Assembly (NCBI RefSeq): GCF_900537075.1
Contig: NZ_UNRA01000002.1
Coordinates: forward strand, 824,724-888,723
Length of the DNA stretch: 64,000 nucleotides
Direction of reading: 5' to 3'
Origin: Tropicibacter sp. Alg240-R139
Lineage (GTDB): Bacteria; Pseudomonadota; Alphaproteobacteria; Rhodobacterales; Rhodobacteraceae
The position numbers and the translations under genes were made by a program. This document shows positions 17,889 through 26,784 of the stretch, in pieces (positions within the stretch are counted from its first letter, which is position 1; each line of letters opens with the position of its first letter). The notes beneath the pieces were generated by a model. The model did no database searches. It was not told the DNA's origin and saw only the letters and a list, made by a program, of their open reading frames with translations.

Positions 17889-17897
17889 GGACCGACC

Positions 17898-20054
17898 ATG
17901 CCCGACCTGCTGATCGAACTGTTTTCCGAGGAAATCCCCGCGCGCATGCAAACCCGCGCCGGTGAGGATCTGAAAAAGCGTATCACCGATGGTTTGGTCG
18001 AGGCCGGTTTGACCTATGCAGGTGCCGCCGTACTGACCACGCCCCGCCGTCTGACACTGACAGTGCAGGGCTTGCTGGCGGAAAGCCCAACAGTGCGCGA
18101 AGAGCGCAAGGGGCCAAAGGTCGGTGCGCCTGACAAAGCGATCGAGGGGTTCCTGCGTGGTGCGGGTGTCACTCGTGACCAACTCGAAGAGCGCGACACG
18201 CCCAAGGGCGCGGTGTATTTCGCCACCATCGAAAAAGCTGGTCGCCCGGCGGCGGACATTATCGCCGAGGTGCTGGACGCGACCATCCGAAACTTCCCTT
18301 GGCCCAAATCCATGCGGTGGGGCAGTGGCACAATGCGGTGGGTGCGCCCGCTGCATTCGATCCTGTGCATCCTGTCAGATGAGACCGGGACCGAGGTTGT
18401 GCCGCTCACCGTCGAAGGGATCACATCGGGTGACACCACCGAGGGCCACCGATTCATGGCGCCGGGCCGGTTTGCCGTGAACTCGTTCGAGGATTACGAG
18501 GCCAAGCTGAAACGCGCGTTTGTGATGCTGAACCCGTCCGAGCGGGCCGAACACATCTGGAACGACGCCACCAATCAAGCGTTTGCCGCTGGTCTCGAAG
18601 TGGTCGATGACAAGGGCCTGCTGGCCGAGGTTGCCGGTCTGGTTGAATGGCCTGTCGTGCTGATGGGCAAGATCGACGATGACTTTCTGGAACTGCCGCC
18701 CGAGGTGTTGCAAACTTCGATGAAAGAGCATCAGAAGTTCTTTTCGGTGAAGAACCCCAAAACGGGTCGCATCGAAAAGTTCATCACCGTGGCCAACCGC
18801 GAAACCACCGACAACGGCGCGACCATTCTGGCAGGCAATCAAAAGGTTCTGTCAGCGCGTCTGGCCGATGCCAAGTTCTTTTGGGAAAACGATCTGCGCA
18901 CGGCCAAATCCGGCATGAGCGCATGGACCGATGCTTTGGGCAACGTGACCTTCCACAACAAGCTGGGCACGCAGGCCGAGCGGATTGAGCGTATCGCCGC
19001 GCTGGCCCGTGAACTGGCCCCGGTGACGGGTGCCGATGCCGATCAGGCCGAAAAAGCCGCACGTCTGGCCAAGGCCGACCTGAGCTCGGAAATGGTTTAT
19101 GAATTCCCCGAACTGCAGGGGCTTATGGGCCGCTATTACATCGAGGCCGCAGGCGAAGACGCCGCCGTGGCCGCCGTGGCACAAGAACACTACTCACCGC
19201 TTGGCCCGTCCGACGACGTACCAACAGCGCCGCTGTCGGTGACCGTAGCACTGGCCGACAAGCTGGACACGCTCACCGGCTTCTGGGCGATTGATGAAAA
19301 ACCCACAGGCTCGAAAGACCCCTTTGCGCTGCGTCGTGCGGCTTTGGGGGTTATTCGGTTGGTGTCGGAGAACAATCTAAGACTTTCGCAAAAAAAGTGC
19401 TTTGGTTTAGGAATTGGTCTCCAACAATACAGTATTGAATTTCGCGATGCCCACAGTCGCGGACAGGAACACGAAGTCGAGAAGATAGGCCCGACGGGTT
19501 TTATTACTGACGGAAATGACGAAAAGAGCGTTCATTTACTTTCCTTCTTCCACGACCGCCTCAAGGTCTTCCTCCGTGACGAAGGTATCCGTCACGACGT
19601 GATCGACGCCTGCATCGCAATGGAGGGCAACGACGACCTCAACCTGCTGGTCAAACGTGCCCGTGCGTTGAACGCCGTGATCGCGACCGAGGATGGCGAG
19701 AACCTGGTGCAGGGCTTCAAGCGTGCCAACAACATCCTGACCCAGGCCGAGGAGAAGGACGGCGTCGAATACTCTTATGGCGCGGACCTGAAATTTGCCG
19801 AGACGGACAGCGAAAAGGCGCTCTTTGCTGCGCTGGCCGAGGCCGAGAAACAGATCGCTCCGGCGCTGGAGGCCGAGGATTTCCCGACCGCGATGACCGC
19901 CATGGCCGCGCTGCGCGGACCAATTGATGCGTTTTTCGAAGAGGTTCAGGTCAACAGCGACAACGATGTCCTGCGCCGCAATCGCCTGAACCTGCTCAGC
20001 CAGATCCGCACCATCTGTTCCAGCGTGGCGGACCTGACCAAGGTCGAAGGGTAA
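17898..20054 (+). CDS. glyS: Glycyl-tRNA synthetase beta subunit, with an A/T-rich insertion
   Basis: 718 aa. Starts MPDLLIELFSEEIPARMQTR; SMKEHQKFF, HNKLGTQAERIERI, TGFWAIDEKPTGSKDPFALRRAALG and a C-terminal anticodon-binding-like region are typical GlyS. Between residues about 496 and 545 (nt about 19383-19532) lies a stretch (KKCFGLGIGLQQYSIEF ... GFITDGNDEKSVH) that is visibly richer in A/T than its neighbours and not expected in the family core; the normal sequence resumes at LLSFFHDRLKVFLRD. The reading frame is intact, so the protein should be functional with an added loop. Confidence 0.95.
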   Translation: MPDLLIELFSEEIPARMQTRAGEDLKKRITDGLVEAGLTYAGAAVLTTPRRLTLTVQGLLAESPTVREERKGPKVGAPDKAIEGFLRGAGVTRDQLEERDTPKGAVYFATIEKAGRPAADIIAEVLDATIRNFPWPKSMRWGSGTMRWVRPLHSILCILSDETGTEVVPLTVEGITSGDTTEGHRFMAPGRFAVNSFEDYEAKLKRAFVMLNPSERAEHIWNDATNQAFAAGLEVVDDKGLLAEVAGLVEWPVVLMGKIDDDFLELPPEVLQTSMKEHQKFFSVKNPKTGRIEKFITVANRETTDNGATILAGNQKVLSARLADAKFFWENDLRTAKSGMSAWTDALGNVTFHNKLGTQAERIERIAALARELAPVTGADADQAEKAARLAKADLSSEMVYEFPELQGLMGRYYIEAAGEDAAVAAVAQEHYSPLGPSDDVPTAPLSVTVALADKLDTLTGFWAIDEKPTGSKDPFALRRAALGVIRLVSENNLRLSQKKCFGLGIGLQQYSIEFRDAHSRGQEHEVEKIGPTGFITDGNDEKSVHLLSFFHDRLKVFLRDEGIRHDVIDACIAMEGNDDLNLLVKRARALNAVIATEDGENLVQGFKRANNILTQAEEKDGVEYSYGADLKFAETDSEKALFAALAEAEKQIAPALEAEDFPTAMTAMAALRGPIDAFFEEVQVNSDNDVLRRNRLNLLSQIRTICSSVADLTKVEG

Positions 20055-20152
20055 AGCAACTCGCAAGGGCTCTCCCGCCGGTTTTGGCGGGCGCAGGCCC
20101 TTGCACCACGCCAAAACCCTCTTATGCTGCGGTGAAACCAAAAGGTGCCGCA

Positions 20153-22702
20153 GTGCAGAATAACCCCAACACCACCTTGATCACGGCGACCGCCCCTGTG
20201 GCGGCCAAAACCCATGGCGGACGTGCAAAATGTCTGCAGCGTCTGGTGCGGCTGGAATTGCCCGTGCCGCGCACCGTTGGATTGTCATTCACCGCGGTGC
20301 ACAACATTGCCGAGGGGCAGATGCCGGATATTGCGGCGATCCTGGAGCAGTTTGACGAGACCGATCTGCTGTGTGTGAGGCCCAGTTCTGAGGACCCTGA
20401 TTGGGGCGGGCCCGGTGCGATCCTGAACATCGGCATGAACGACGCGCGCTATGTTGAACTGTCCGACAGTATGGGCGCAGGGGCCGCGGCGGCGCTCTAT
20501 CTGCGGTTTGTGCAGAACTATGCCGTCCATGTGGCGCGTCTGGACCCGGATGCGTTTGAGGATGTGGTGGATGATGGCCCGCAGGGGCTGAGTGAAATTT
20601 TACACGTCTATGAGGCCGAAACCGACGAGCCATTCCCGCAGGACCCGGGTGAACAGTTGGAAGCGGTGCTGAAATCCATGGCCCGCGCGTGGGAGGGCAC
20701 AACCGCCCGTCTGTTGCGTCAGGCAAAGGGCGCGCCGGCGGATGCGGGCCTTGGGCTGGTGGTGCAGCAGATGATCCCTGGTGTGGGGCAGGGCGAATGT
20801 GGCTCGGGCGTGTTGCAACTGGTCAATACGGTGACCGGGCAGCCCCAAATCACGGGCCGCTACCTAAGCCAAAGCCAGGGGCGCGATGCGCTTGGGGCCG
20901 GATCAGGCGCGCTTTATCTGGAAAAGGACCCTCGTGGCCCGTCACTGGAGGATCTGGCGCCCGAGGCCTTTGAGGAGCTCAAGACCCACGCCGCCCTGAT
21001 GCGCGCCAAGCTGCGCGAGGAAATGCAGGTCGAGTTTGTGATCGAAAGCGGCCATGCGCATATTCTGGACGGTGTGCGTGTGCCGCGCAGCGCGCGCGCA
21101 TCCGTTCGGATTGCCGTGCGTCTGGCAGAGGATGGCATCATCCCGCAGGAAGAGGCGGTAATGCGCGTCGAGCCGCATTCACTGAATGAACTTTTGCACC
21201 GACAGGTCGATCCCGAAGCCCCGCGCGATGTGCTGACCACTGGCATTGCCGCCAGCCCCGGTGCGGCCACTGGCAAAATCGTATTCACCGCTGCCGAGGC
21301 GCAGGCAAGTGCCGCGCGGTCCGAGCCCTGCATTTTGGTGCGCCGGGAAACCTCTCCCGAAGACGTGCGCGGCATGCATGCCGCCGTGGCCGTTTTGACT
21401 GAAAAGGGCGGCATGACAAGCCACGCCGCGGTGATCGGGCGTGGAATGGGCCTGCCTTGTATCGTTGGGGCGTCGGATATGACGTTCCAGACCAAGAAGA
21501 AGACGCTGACCGCCCCGAATGGGCGCGTGTTCAAAACCGGCGACACGCTGACCATCGATGGCAGCTCGGGGCAGGTTCTGGCTGGCCAACCCGCGATGCT
21601 TGAGGCGGCATTGGATGAGTGTTTCCAGACACTGATGGGATGGGCGGATCAATCCCGCGACATTGGCATCCGGGCCAATGCTGACACACCGGCAGACGCT
21701 CAGACAGCGCGGAACTTTAACGCGCAGGGCATCGGGCTTTGCCGGACCGAGCATATGTTCTTTGATCCCGGTCGCTTGACGGTGATGCGCGAGATGATCT
21801 TTGCTGACGAACCCTCGGGTCGCGCGGCGGCATTGGAGCGCTTGCTGCCCATGCAGCGTGAGGATTTCACCCAGCTTTTTCGTATCATGCAGGGACAGCC
21901 CGTATGCATTCGCTTGTTCGATCCGCCATTGCACGAATTTCTGCCCACCACCCGCACCGGGCAGCGCGAGCTGGCCGAAGCGCTGGATATCCCGGTCAGT
22001 GATGTTACGCGCCGGGTTGAGGCGATGACTGAATACAACCCCATGCTGGGGCTGCGTGGTGTGCGCTTGGGCGTTACGGTTCCCGAAATTTATGACATGC
22101 AGGCGCGGGCAATTTTCGAGGCCACGATTGAAGCCAGTCACGAAGGTGCTCCAGTGGTGCCCGAGGTGATGATCCCATTGGTCAGCGCCAAGCGCGAGGT
22201 GGAGTTGGTCAAGGCGCGCATCGATGCCGTGGCCGCCGCCGTGGCACAAGAGCGCGGTCTGGATTTTGATTATCGTCTGGGGGTGATGGTGGAAACGCCG
22301 CGCGCATGTCTGCGCGCGGATGAGATCGCGCCGCATACGGCCTTTCTGAGTTTCGGTACAAACGACCTGACGCAGATGACCTATGGACTTTCGCGCGACG
22401 ATGCTGGGCGTTTTATGTCGGCCTACGTGCAGCAAGGGGTTTTCAACGAAGATCCGTTTCACGTGCTGGATACCGACGGCGTGGGGGAGCTGCTGCAATT
22501 GGGTGCTGCACGCGCACGCGCGGCGCAACCGGATCTGACGCTTTCAGTGTGTGGTGAGCACGGCGGTAACCCCGAATCAATCGCCTTTTGCCGGGCTGCC
22601 GGGTTTGATTATGTGTCCTGCTCGCCCTTCCGGGTGCCGGTTGCGCGGCTTGCTGCCGCCCAATTGGCCATCGCCCACAAACTGGGAGAAAGCCCCCGTT
22701 AA
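20153..22702 (+). CDS. PEP-utilising / pyruvate-phosphate-dikinase-like enzyme
   Basis: 849 aa from GTG at 20153 (AAAGG 8 nt upstream); GTG 20132 also possible. N-terminal ATP-grasp-like region (THGGRAKCLQRLVRLELPVP, LLCVRPSSEDPDWGG), central phosphohistidine domain with catalytic His in KGGMTSHAAVIGRGMGLPCI, C-terminal PEP/pyruvate barrel with GIGLCRTEHMFF, MIPLVS, FGTNDLTQMTYG and SVCGEHGGNPES (catalytic Cys). This is PpdK-like architecture, slightly shorter than canonical PpdK (about 880 aa) with a weak N-terminal nucleotide domain. It may be true pyruvate phosphate dikinase or a paralogue with another acceptor. Confidence 0.75.
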   Translation: MQNNPNTTLITATAPVAAKTHGGRAKCLQRLVRLELPVPRTVGLSFTAVHNIAEGQMPDIAAILEQFDETDLLCVRPSSEDPDWGGPGAILNIGMNDARYVELSDSMGAGAAAALYLRFVQNYAVHVARLDPDAFEDVVDDGPQGLSEILHVYEAETDEPFPQDPGEQLEAVLKSMARAWEGTTARLLRQAKGAPADAGLGLVVQQMIPGVGQGECGSGVLQLVNTVTGQPQITGRYLSQSQGRDALGAGSGALYLEKDPRGPSLEDLAPEAFEELKTHAALMRAKLREEMQVEFVIESGHAHILDGVRVPRSARASVRIAVRLAEDGIIPQEEAVMRVEPHSLNELLHRQVDPEAPRDVLTTGIAASPGAATGKIVFTAAEAQASAARSEPCILVRRETSPEDVRGMHAAVAVLTEKGGMTSHAAVIGRGMGLPCIVGASDMTFQTKKKTLTAPNGRVFKTGDTLTIDGSSGQVLAGQPAMLEAALDECFQTLMGWADQSRDIGIRANADTPADAQTARNFNAQGIGLCRTEHMFFDPGRLTVMREMIFADEPSGRAAALERLLPMQREDFTQLFRIMQGQPVCIRLFDPPLHEFLPTTRTGQRELAEALDIPVSDVTRRVEAMTEYNPMLGLRGVRLGVTVPEIYDMQARAIFEATIEASHEGAPVVPEVMIPLVSAKREVELVKARIDAVAAAVAQERGLDFDYRLGVMVETPRACLRADEIAPHTAFLSFGTNDLTQMTYGLSRDDAGRFMSAYVQQGVFNEDPFHVLDTDGVGELLQLGAARARAAQPDLTLSVCGEHGGNPESIAFCRAAGFDYVSCSPFRVPVARLAAAQLAIAHKLGESPR

Positions 22703-22877
22703 ACCCACTATATATTGTGTTTCAATGCCTTAACGCTTCTGTTTGAGGCGGCAATTTTCAACGCATTTTTACTTGCATTTTTCGAGAAACTGGACCTTTG
22801 CTGCAAGCTGCGCTAAACGGCTGCCTGCGCCCACCGGGGGAGGGTACGGCGCGAGAGTGCCGTTTGGGGTTTTGAAA

Positions 22878-23516
22878 ATGAAACGTTTCTTTGTGGCCGC
22901 AGCCGTTATCCTGGCTGCTCTGGGACCGAAGTCGGTCATTGCAGATTCAGGACTGAACATGGTGATTGAACGCGAGCAGGCATCCCTGAACGCGCTACCC
23001 GGTTCGCGTTTCCGCCAGTACTTGAAGGCGTTCCGCCCTAAGCCCAAGCCGGTTGAGGTGACCTATTCGCGTGCTTGGTTGGATGACCAGCCCAAGCCCG
23101 AAGGCGACGACAACTTTCGTTGCCTGTCTGAGGCGCTGTATTTTGAGGCGCGCGGTGAAACCGTCAAAGGGCAGTTCGCCGTGGCCGAAGTGATCATGAA
23201 CCGGGTCAAAAGCGGACGCTTTCCAAACTCCTTGTGCGGCGTGATCCGCCAGGGGACAGGCAAGAAATATCAGTGTCAATTCACCTATACCTGTGACGGT
23301 CGCAAGGAAGTCATCGCCGAGAAACAGGCGTTCGAACGGGTGTCAAAGGTGGCACGCACGATTATCGATGGTGTGTCCCAAGATCTGACAAACGGTGCAA
23401 CGCATTATCACACCACTGCCGTGCGCCCCAGCTGGTCACGGGTGTACAAGAGAACCGCCAAGATCGGTGTGCACATCTTTTACCGCCACAACTATCGCAC
23501 AGCCTCAAGCAACTGA
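22878..23516 (+). CDS. Secreted cell wall hydrolase (SleB/CwlJ type)
   Basis: 212 aa from ATG at 22878 (MKRFFVAAAVILAALGPKSVIA, signal peptide). The C-terminal catalytic domain (about residues 85-205) has LSEALYFEARGE (catalytic Glu of Hydrolase_2), AEVIMNRV, CGVIRQG and GATHYHT. Predicted periplasmic lytic transglycosylase/amidase acting on peptidoglycan. The stop is inside a hairpin (23503-23510 with 23519-23526), which lacks a T tract. The 175-bp upstream gap shows no other gene. Confidence 0.85.
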   Translation: MKRFFVAAAVILAALGPKSVIADSGLNMVIEREQASLNALPGSRFRQYLKAFRPKPKPVEVTYSRAWLDDQPKPEGDDNFRCLSEALYFEARGETVKGQFAVAEVIMNRVKSGRFPNSLCGVIRQGTGKKYQCQFTYTCDGRKEVIAEKQAFERVSKVARTIIDGVSQDLTNGATHYHTTAVRPSWSRVYKRTAKIGVHIFYRHNYRTASSN

Positions 23517-23672
23517 CGGCTTGAGGGCTAAGACTGGAGTGGGTCAAATTTTTTTGCTCCCGCCGCCAATGTGCGCCGCATTCGACGGCTGGTATGGCGT
23601 TTGCGGTTCTGATATGGGCGCGTCAGCCGCATATGATGGTATCTCACTGTCCCGGTCGTGGAAGGCACCCAA

Positions 23673-24605
23673 ATGAGCTCTGAAATTCGTCTTGCATTTG
23701 CGCACCCCTCGGAACGATCCGAAGCCACCGCGCCCAATGGTCCCTTGGGTAGCCCGCTGGATCGCATCTCGTTGCGCGATCACACTGTTGAGGTCGAAAT
23801 TGGCGCGTTCCAGGCCGAGCGGGGTACTACGCAGCGCATCTGCTTTAACGTGGTGGTCGAGGTTCAACCGCTGACTGGTCCCATCGACGACGATGTCGAT
23901 CGTATTCTGTCCTACGACCGCGTGACCGAGGCCATCGCACATGAGTTGTCTGAGGAACGCCTGAACCTGCTGGAAACACTAGCTGCGCGTGTTGCTGAAC
24001 GCATCTTGCTGGAGCCGCAGGCCGTTCGGGCCTTTGTGCGGATCGAAAAACTGGACCGAGGCCCCGGCGCGTTGGGGGTCGAGATTGTGCGCGGCAAGGA
24101 TACGGTGAATCACGAGGTTGCCGAAGAAGAGCGCCCACACCCGCGTATGGCTTATCTGTCGAACACGGCCATCGCGTCGGACAGTCTGAGCGGCTGGATT
24201 GATCAGCTTGAAACGCGCGACCGACCGCTGATCATCTGCGTGGGCGCGCCGGAGTTGCCTGCGCCACAGACCGGTCACGCGATGACACAGCGTCGGATTG
24301 ACTTGCTCGCAATCGAACAGAACGCCTGGTCCCTGGCAGCGCGTGATCACCGTTGCGTGGTGGTGTCGACGCGGACCGAACTCGATTGGGGTATGAAAAA
24401 CGACCAGATCTGTGTTTGGGCTCCATCCAAGATCGTACTGGACGCGGTTGATGGACCCTCAGCCGTTCCATCAGAATCCGTCGCCTTGGCAGCCTGGTTC
24501 GCAGCGACCATAGAGGCTGGCGAAATGTTGGTGATTGGTGCCGACCTACCGGACGAGGCCAGCGTGCCCCTGCGTTCAGTTTCGGTGGAGCAGGTAACCC
24601 TGTGA
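23673..24605 (+). CDS. folB: Dihydroneopterin aldolase with extra C-terminal domain
   Basis: 310 aa from ATG at 23673. Residues about 20-140 are FolB: DRISLRDHTVEVEIGAFQAER, LSYDRVTEAI, LNLLETLAARVAERIL, VRIEKLDRGPGALGVEI. FolB alone is about 120 aa. The remaining 170 residues (from about 155, MAYLSNTAIASDSLSGWIDQ ...) form a separate domain I do not recognise; it is consistently acidic/hydrophobic and ends RSVSVEQVTL. The gene overlaps folP by 4 bp (GTGA), so it belongs to folate synthesis: dihydroneopterin to 6-hydroxymethyl-dihydropterin. Confidence 0.85.
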   Translation: MSSEIRLAFAHPSERSEATAPNGPLGSPLDRISLRDHTVEVEIGAFQAERGTTQRICFNVVVEVQPLTGPIDDDVDRILSYDRVTEAIAHELSEERLNLLETLAARVAERILLEPQAVRAFVRIEKLDRGPGALGVEIVRGKDTVNHEVAEEERPHPRMAYLSNTAIASDSLSGWIDQLETRDRPLIICVGAPELPAPQTGHAMTQRRIDLLAIEQNAWSLAARDHRCVVVSTRTELDWGMKNDQICVWAPSKIVLDAVDGPSAVPSESVALAAWFAATIEAGEMLVIGADLPDEASVPLRSVSVEQVTL

Positions 24606-25600
24606 CACTCGGCTATCGACCTCTGCCTCAATCAGGCACGGCGCGTCCGAGCGGGGCCGTGCCCCTGGTGGGGACGAATTTGTGGTTCAACTATGTTGAG
24701 GTTCTAGAATGCGGTCGCACGCCCGAAATAATCTCGGCACAGGACCTGCCTGCGGGTGTTGCGGCGCGTTTGACCGCGCCACGTGAGCCTCTGGCTGGGC
24801 TCGATATGAATCAGCCTAACATCATGGGCATTCTGAACACGACGCCAGACAGTTTCTCGGATGGCGGCGTGCATGCCGGGGTTGAGGCCGCGGTACAGGG
24901 CGCAAGGGCTATGGTGGCTGCAGGCGCGACGATATTGGATGTGGGGGGCGAATCCACCCGTCCGGGTGCGTCCTTTGTCCCGCATGATCAAGAAATCGCC
25001 CGGACTGCGCCGGTGATCGCAGCAATCCGGGCTGAGACGCAAACAGCGATTTCAATCGACACCCGTAAGGCGCAAGTGGCGCAGGCCGCTGTCACGGCTG
25101 GGGCGACCATCGTCAATGATGTTTCAGGGTTCACCTTCGATGCCGATCTTGCCCCTGTGTGTGCCAATCTGCCCGTGCCGGTCTGCGTGATGCATGCCCA
25201 GGGCGATCCCGCCACCATGCAAAATGACCCGCGGTATGAGGATGTCGTGCTGGATGTTTACCGTTTCCTGGAGGCACAGGTAACTCGGCTTGTGGCGCTT
25301 GGCCTGCGGCGTGGCCAAATCATCGTTGATCCCGGCCTTGGATTTGGCAAGACGCAGGATCACAATCTGACGCTGCTCAAAAACCTGTCAGTGTTTCATG
25401 GCCTTGGCTGTCCGATCCTGCTGGGAGCGTCGCGCAAGCGGTTCATTGGCACCATCGGGCAGGAGCCGCAGGCAGATGCGCGTGCGCCGGGCTCGATCGC
25501 GGTGGCTTTGGCTGCTGCGGCGCAGGGGGCGCAAATCCTGCGCGTTCATGATGTAGCTGAAACGGCGCAGGCCCTGCGGCTGTGGCAGGCTGTCCGCTAG
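24602..25600 (+). CDS. folP: Dihydropteroate synthase
   Basis: 332 aa, GTG start overlapping the folB stop. TIM-barrel motifs: NIMGILNTTPDSFSDGG, GATILDVGGESTRPGA, ISIDTRKA, IVNDVSGF, DPGLGFGKTQDHN, LGASRKRFIG and RVHDVAET. Condenses p-aminobenzoate with hydroxymethyl-dihydropterin pyrophosphate. There is a leader of about 75 residues before NIMGILN, longer than in E. coli. The stop TAG overlaps the stop of the convergent EamA gene in a shared CTAG. Confidence 0.95.
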   Translation: MTLGYRPLPQSGTARPSGAVPLVGTNLWFNYVEVLECGRTPEIISAQDLPAGVAARLTAPREPLAGLDMNQPNIMGILNTTPDSFSDGGVHAGVEAAVQGARAMVAAGATILDVGGESTRPGASFVPHDQEIARTAPVIAAIRAETQTAISIDTRKAQVAQAAVTAGATIVNDVSGFTFDADLAPVCANLPVPVCVMHAQGDPATMQNDPRYEDVVLDVYRFLEAQVTRLVALGLRRGQIIVDPGLGFGKTQDHNLTLLKNLSVFHGLGCPILLGASRKRFIGTIGQEPQADARAPGSIAVALAAAAQGAQILRVHDVAETAQALRLWQAVR

Positions 25601-26514
25601 CGGCGGAACAGACGAAATAGCGCGCCGTACTGGCTCAGCCCCACCCCGCCAAGAATCAACAAAAGCGCCCAAATCAGTGACGGGGGCAGGGGTTCGCTCA
25701 GGACCAGCCAACCCATAATCACGGACCAGGCCGGCACTTGGTAATTGGTCAGGCTCATGAAGGTTGGTCCGGCGCTGAGTACCAGCATGATACGCAGTAG
25801 AAAGGCCCCTGCGGTCGGTATCATTCCCAACACGGCCAGCGCCGCAAAAGTGGGACCATCAACCGCCGGCGGTGGGCCTTCGAACATCAGCGCGACGGTC
25901 AGCACCGGCACCAGCCCGATGAACAAAGTAACGGCAGTCAACCCAACTGGATCAGCCTTGGGCAAATTGCGCAGCATGACCGAACTGACCGCATAGCAGG
26001 CCGCAGCTGAAAGACAGGCAAGGCGGCCCCAAATTTCATTCTCGGTGCCGCTGCTTTCAAAGGCGTGCCCACCGATCAAGACGACGACACCGGCAAATCC
26101 CACGACAAAACCCAGGGCTTTGCGCCAAGTGAGCCGCTCTCCGGGCACCAGAAAGTGAGCCAGCGGCAGAACCATCAGTGCGACCGAGGCCATCGAGACA
26201 CCCGCGAACCCGCTGGTGACATATTGCTGACCCCAACTGATGAGCAGAAAGGGGACGGCGGTGGACAAGGCGCCGGTTACAGACAGCACCGCCCAGGTTC
26301 CCGCGCCAACGGGATCGGCAAAAAGGCGCGCACCCTTGATCACCCAGATTAGCCCGACAAGGCCCGAAGCAAAGACGATCCTGGCCGAAGCGAGCCAAAA
26401 AGGCGTGATGCCACGCAAAGCGACCTCGATCACTAGAAAGGTCGAACCCCAGATAACACCGAGAGCAACAATCATGAGCCAGTCGCGGCGAGAAATGTCG
26501 GGAGAATTGACCAT
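25597..26514 (-). CDS. DMT-superfamily (EamA) transporter
   Basis: 305 aa, ten predicted membrane segments in two EamA repeats (VALGVIWGSTFLVIEVALRG... and CLSAAACYAVSSVMLRNL...). Inner-membrane exporter of metabolites or amino acids; the substrate cannot be told. Convergent with folP, with the stop codons overlapping. Repeat copy D lies upstream, between it and the Rieske oxygenase gene on the same strand. Confidence 0.88.
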   Translation of the reverse strand: MVNSPDISRRDWLMIVALGVIWGSTFLVIEVALRGITPFWLASARIVFASGLVGLIWVIKGARLFADPVGAGTWAVLSVTGALSTAVPFLLISWGQQYVTSGFAGVSMASVALMVLPLAHFLVPGERLTWRKALGFVVGFAGVVVLIGGHAFESSGTENEIWGRLACLSAAACYAVSSVMLRNLPKADPVGLTAVTLFIGLVPVLTVALMFEGPPPAVDGPTFAALAVLGMIPTAGAFLLRIMLVLSAGPTFMSLTNYQVPAWSVIMGWLVLSEPLPPSLIWALLLILGGVGLSQYGALFRLFRR

Positions 26515-26581
26515 GCCGCGACCTGACCTTGAACTGTGGGCCGGGTCAAGCGCAAGAATTGTGCTCTATGTCTTATTGTTT

Positions 26582-26730
26582 GACGGGAGCGCTCCCGCCC
26601 GTAGTAGATGTTTCTGACGAAACACCTCCTCCCGTTGGGCCGGGCGCCGAGCTTTGCTCGGCGCCCGGCCCAAAGCCGCTAGTGGTACCGACGCAGTCGG
26701 GAACGCTCGGGTGGGGGAGCCCTCTCCCGG
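26582..26730 (-). repeat. Interspersed two-hairpin intergenic element, copy D (reverse orientation)
   Basis: The reverse complement closely follows copy A over its whole length, including the outer CACCCGAGCG..TCCCGACTGCGTCGG part. Hairpin 2 is TGTTTC/GAAACA (26609-26614 / 26619-26624), the linker CTCCTCCCGTT (26626-26636), and hairpin 1 a perfect 15-bp stem (26637-26651 / 26657-26671). Compared with copy A, hairpin 1 has changed bases on both arms so that pairing is kept (for example GCACCGGG/CCCGGTGC against GCGCCGAG/CTCGGCGC). Confidence 0.85.
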
Positions 26731-26784
26731 TTTTTGGGGTCTTCGAGTGCGATCGTGGGATCGTCAGGCCATCTCAGGCAGGGT

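Noticed and set aside
17001..18356. 451-aa minus-strand frame across gltS and glyS
   Set aside because: Entirely antisense to two well-identified genes; no recognisable domain and unusual His/Gln/Gly composition.
21179..22528. 449-aa minus-strand frame inside the PEP-utilising gene
   Set aside because: Antisense shadow of a clear coding gene; no motif.
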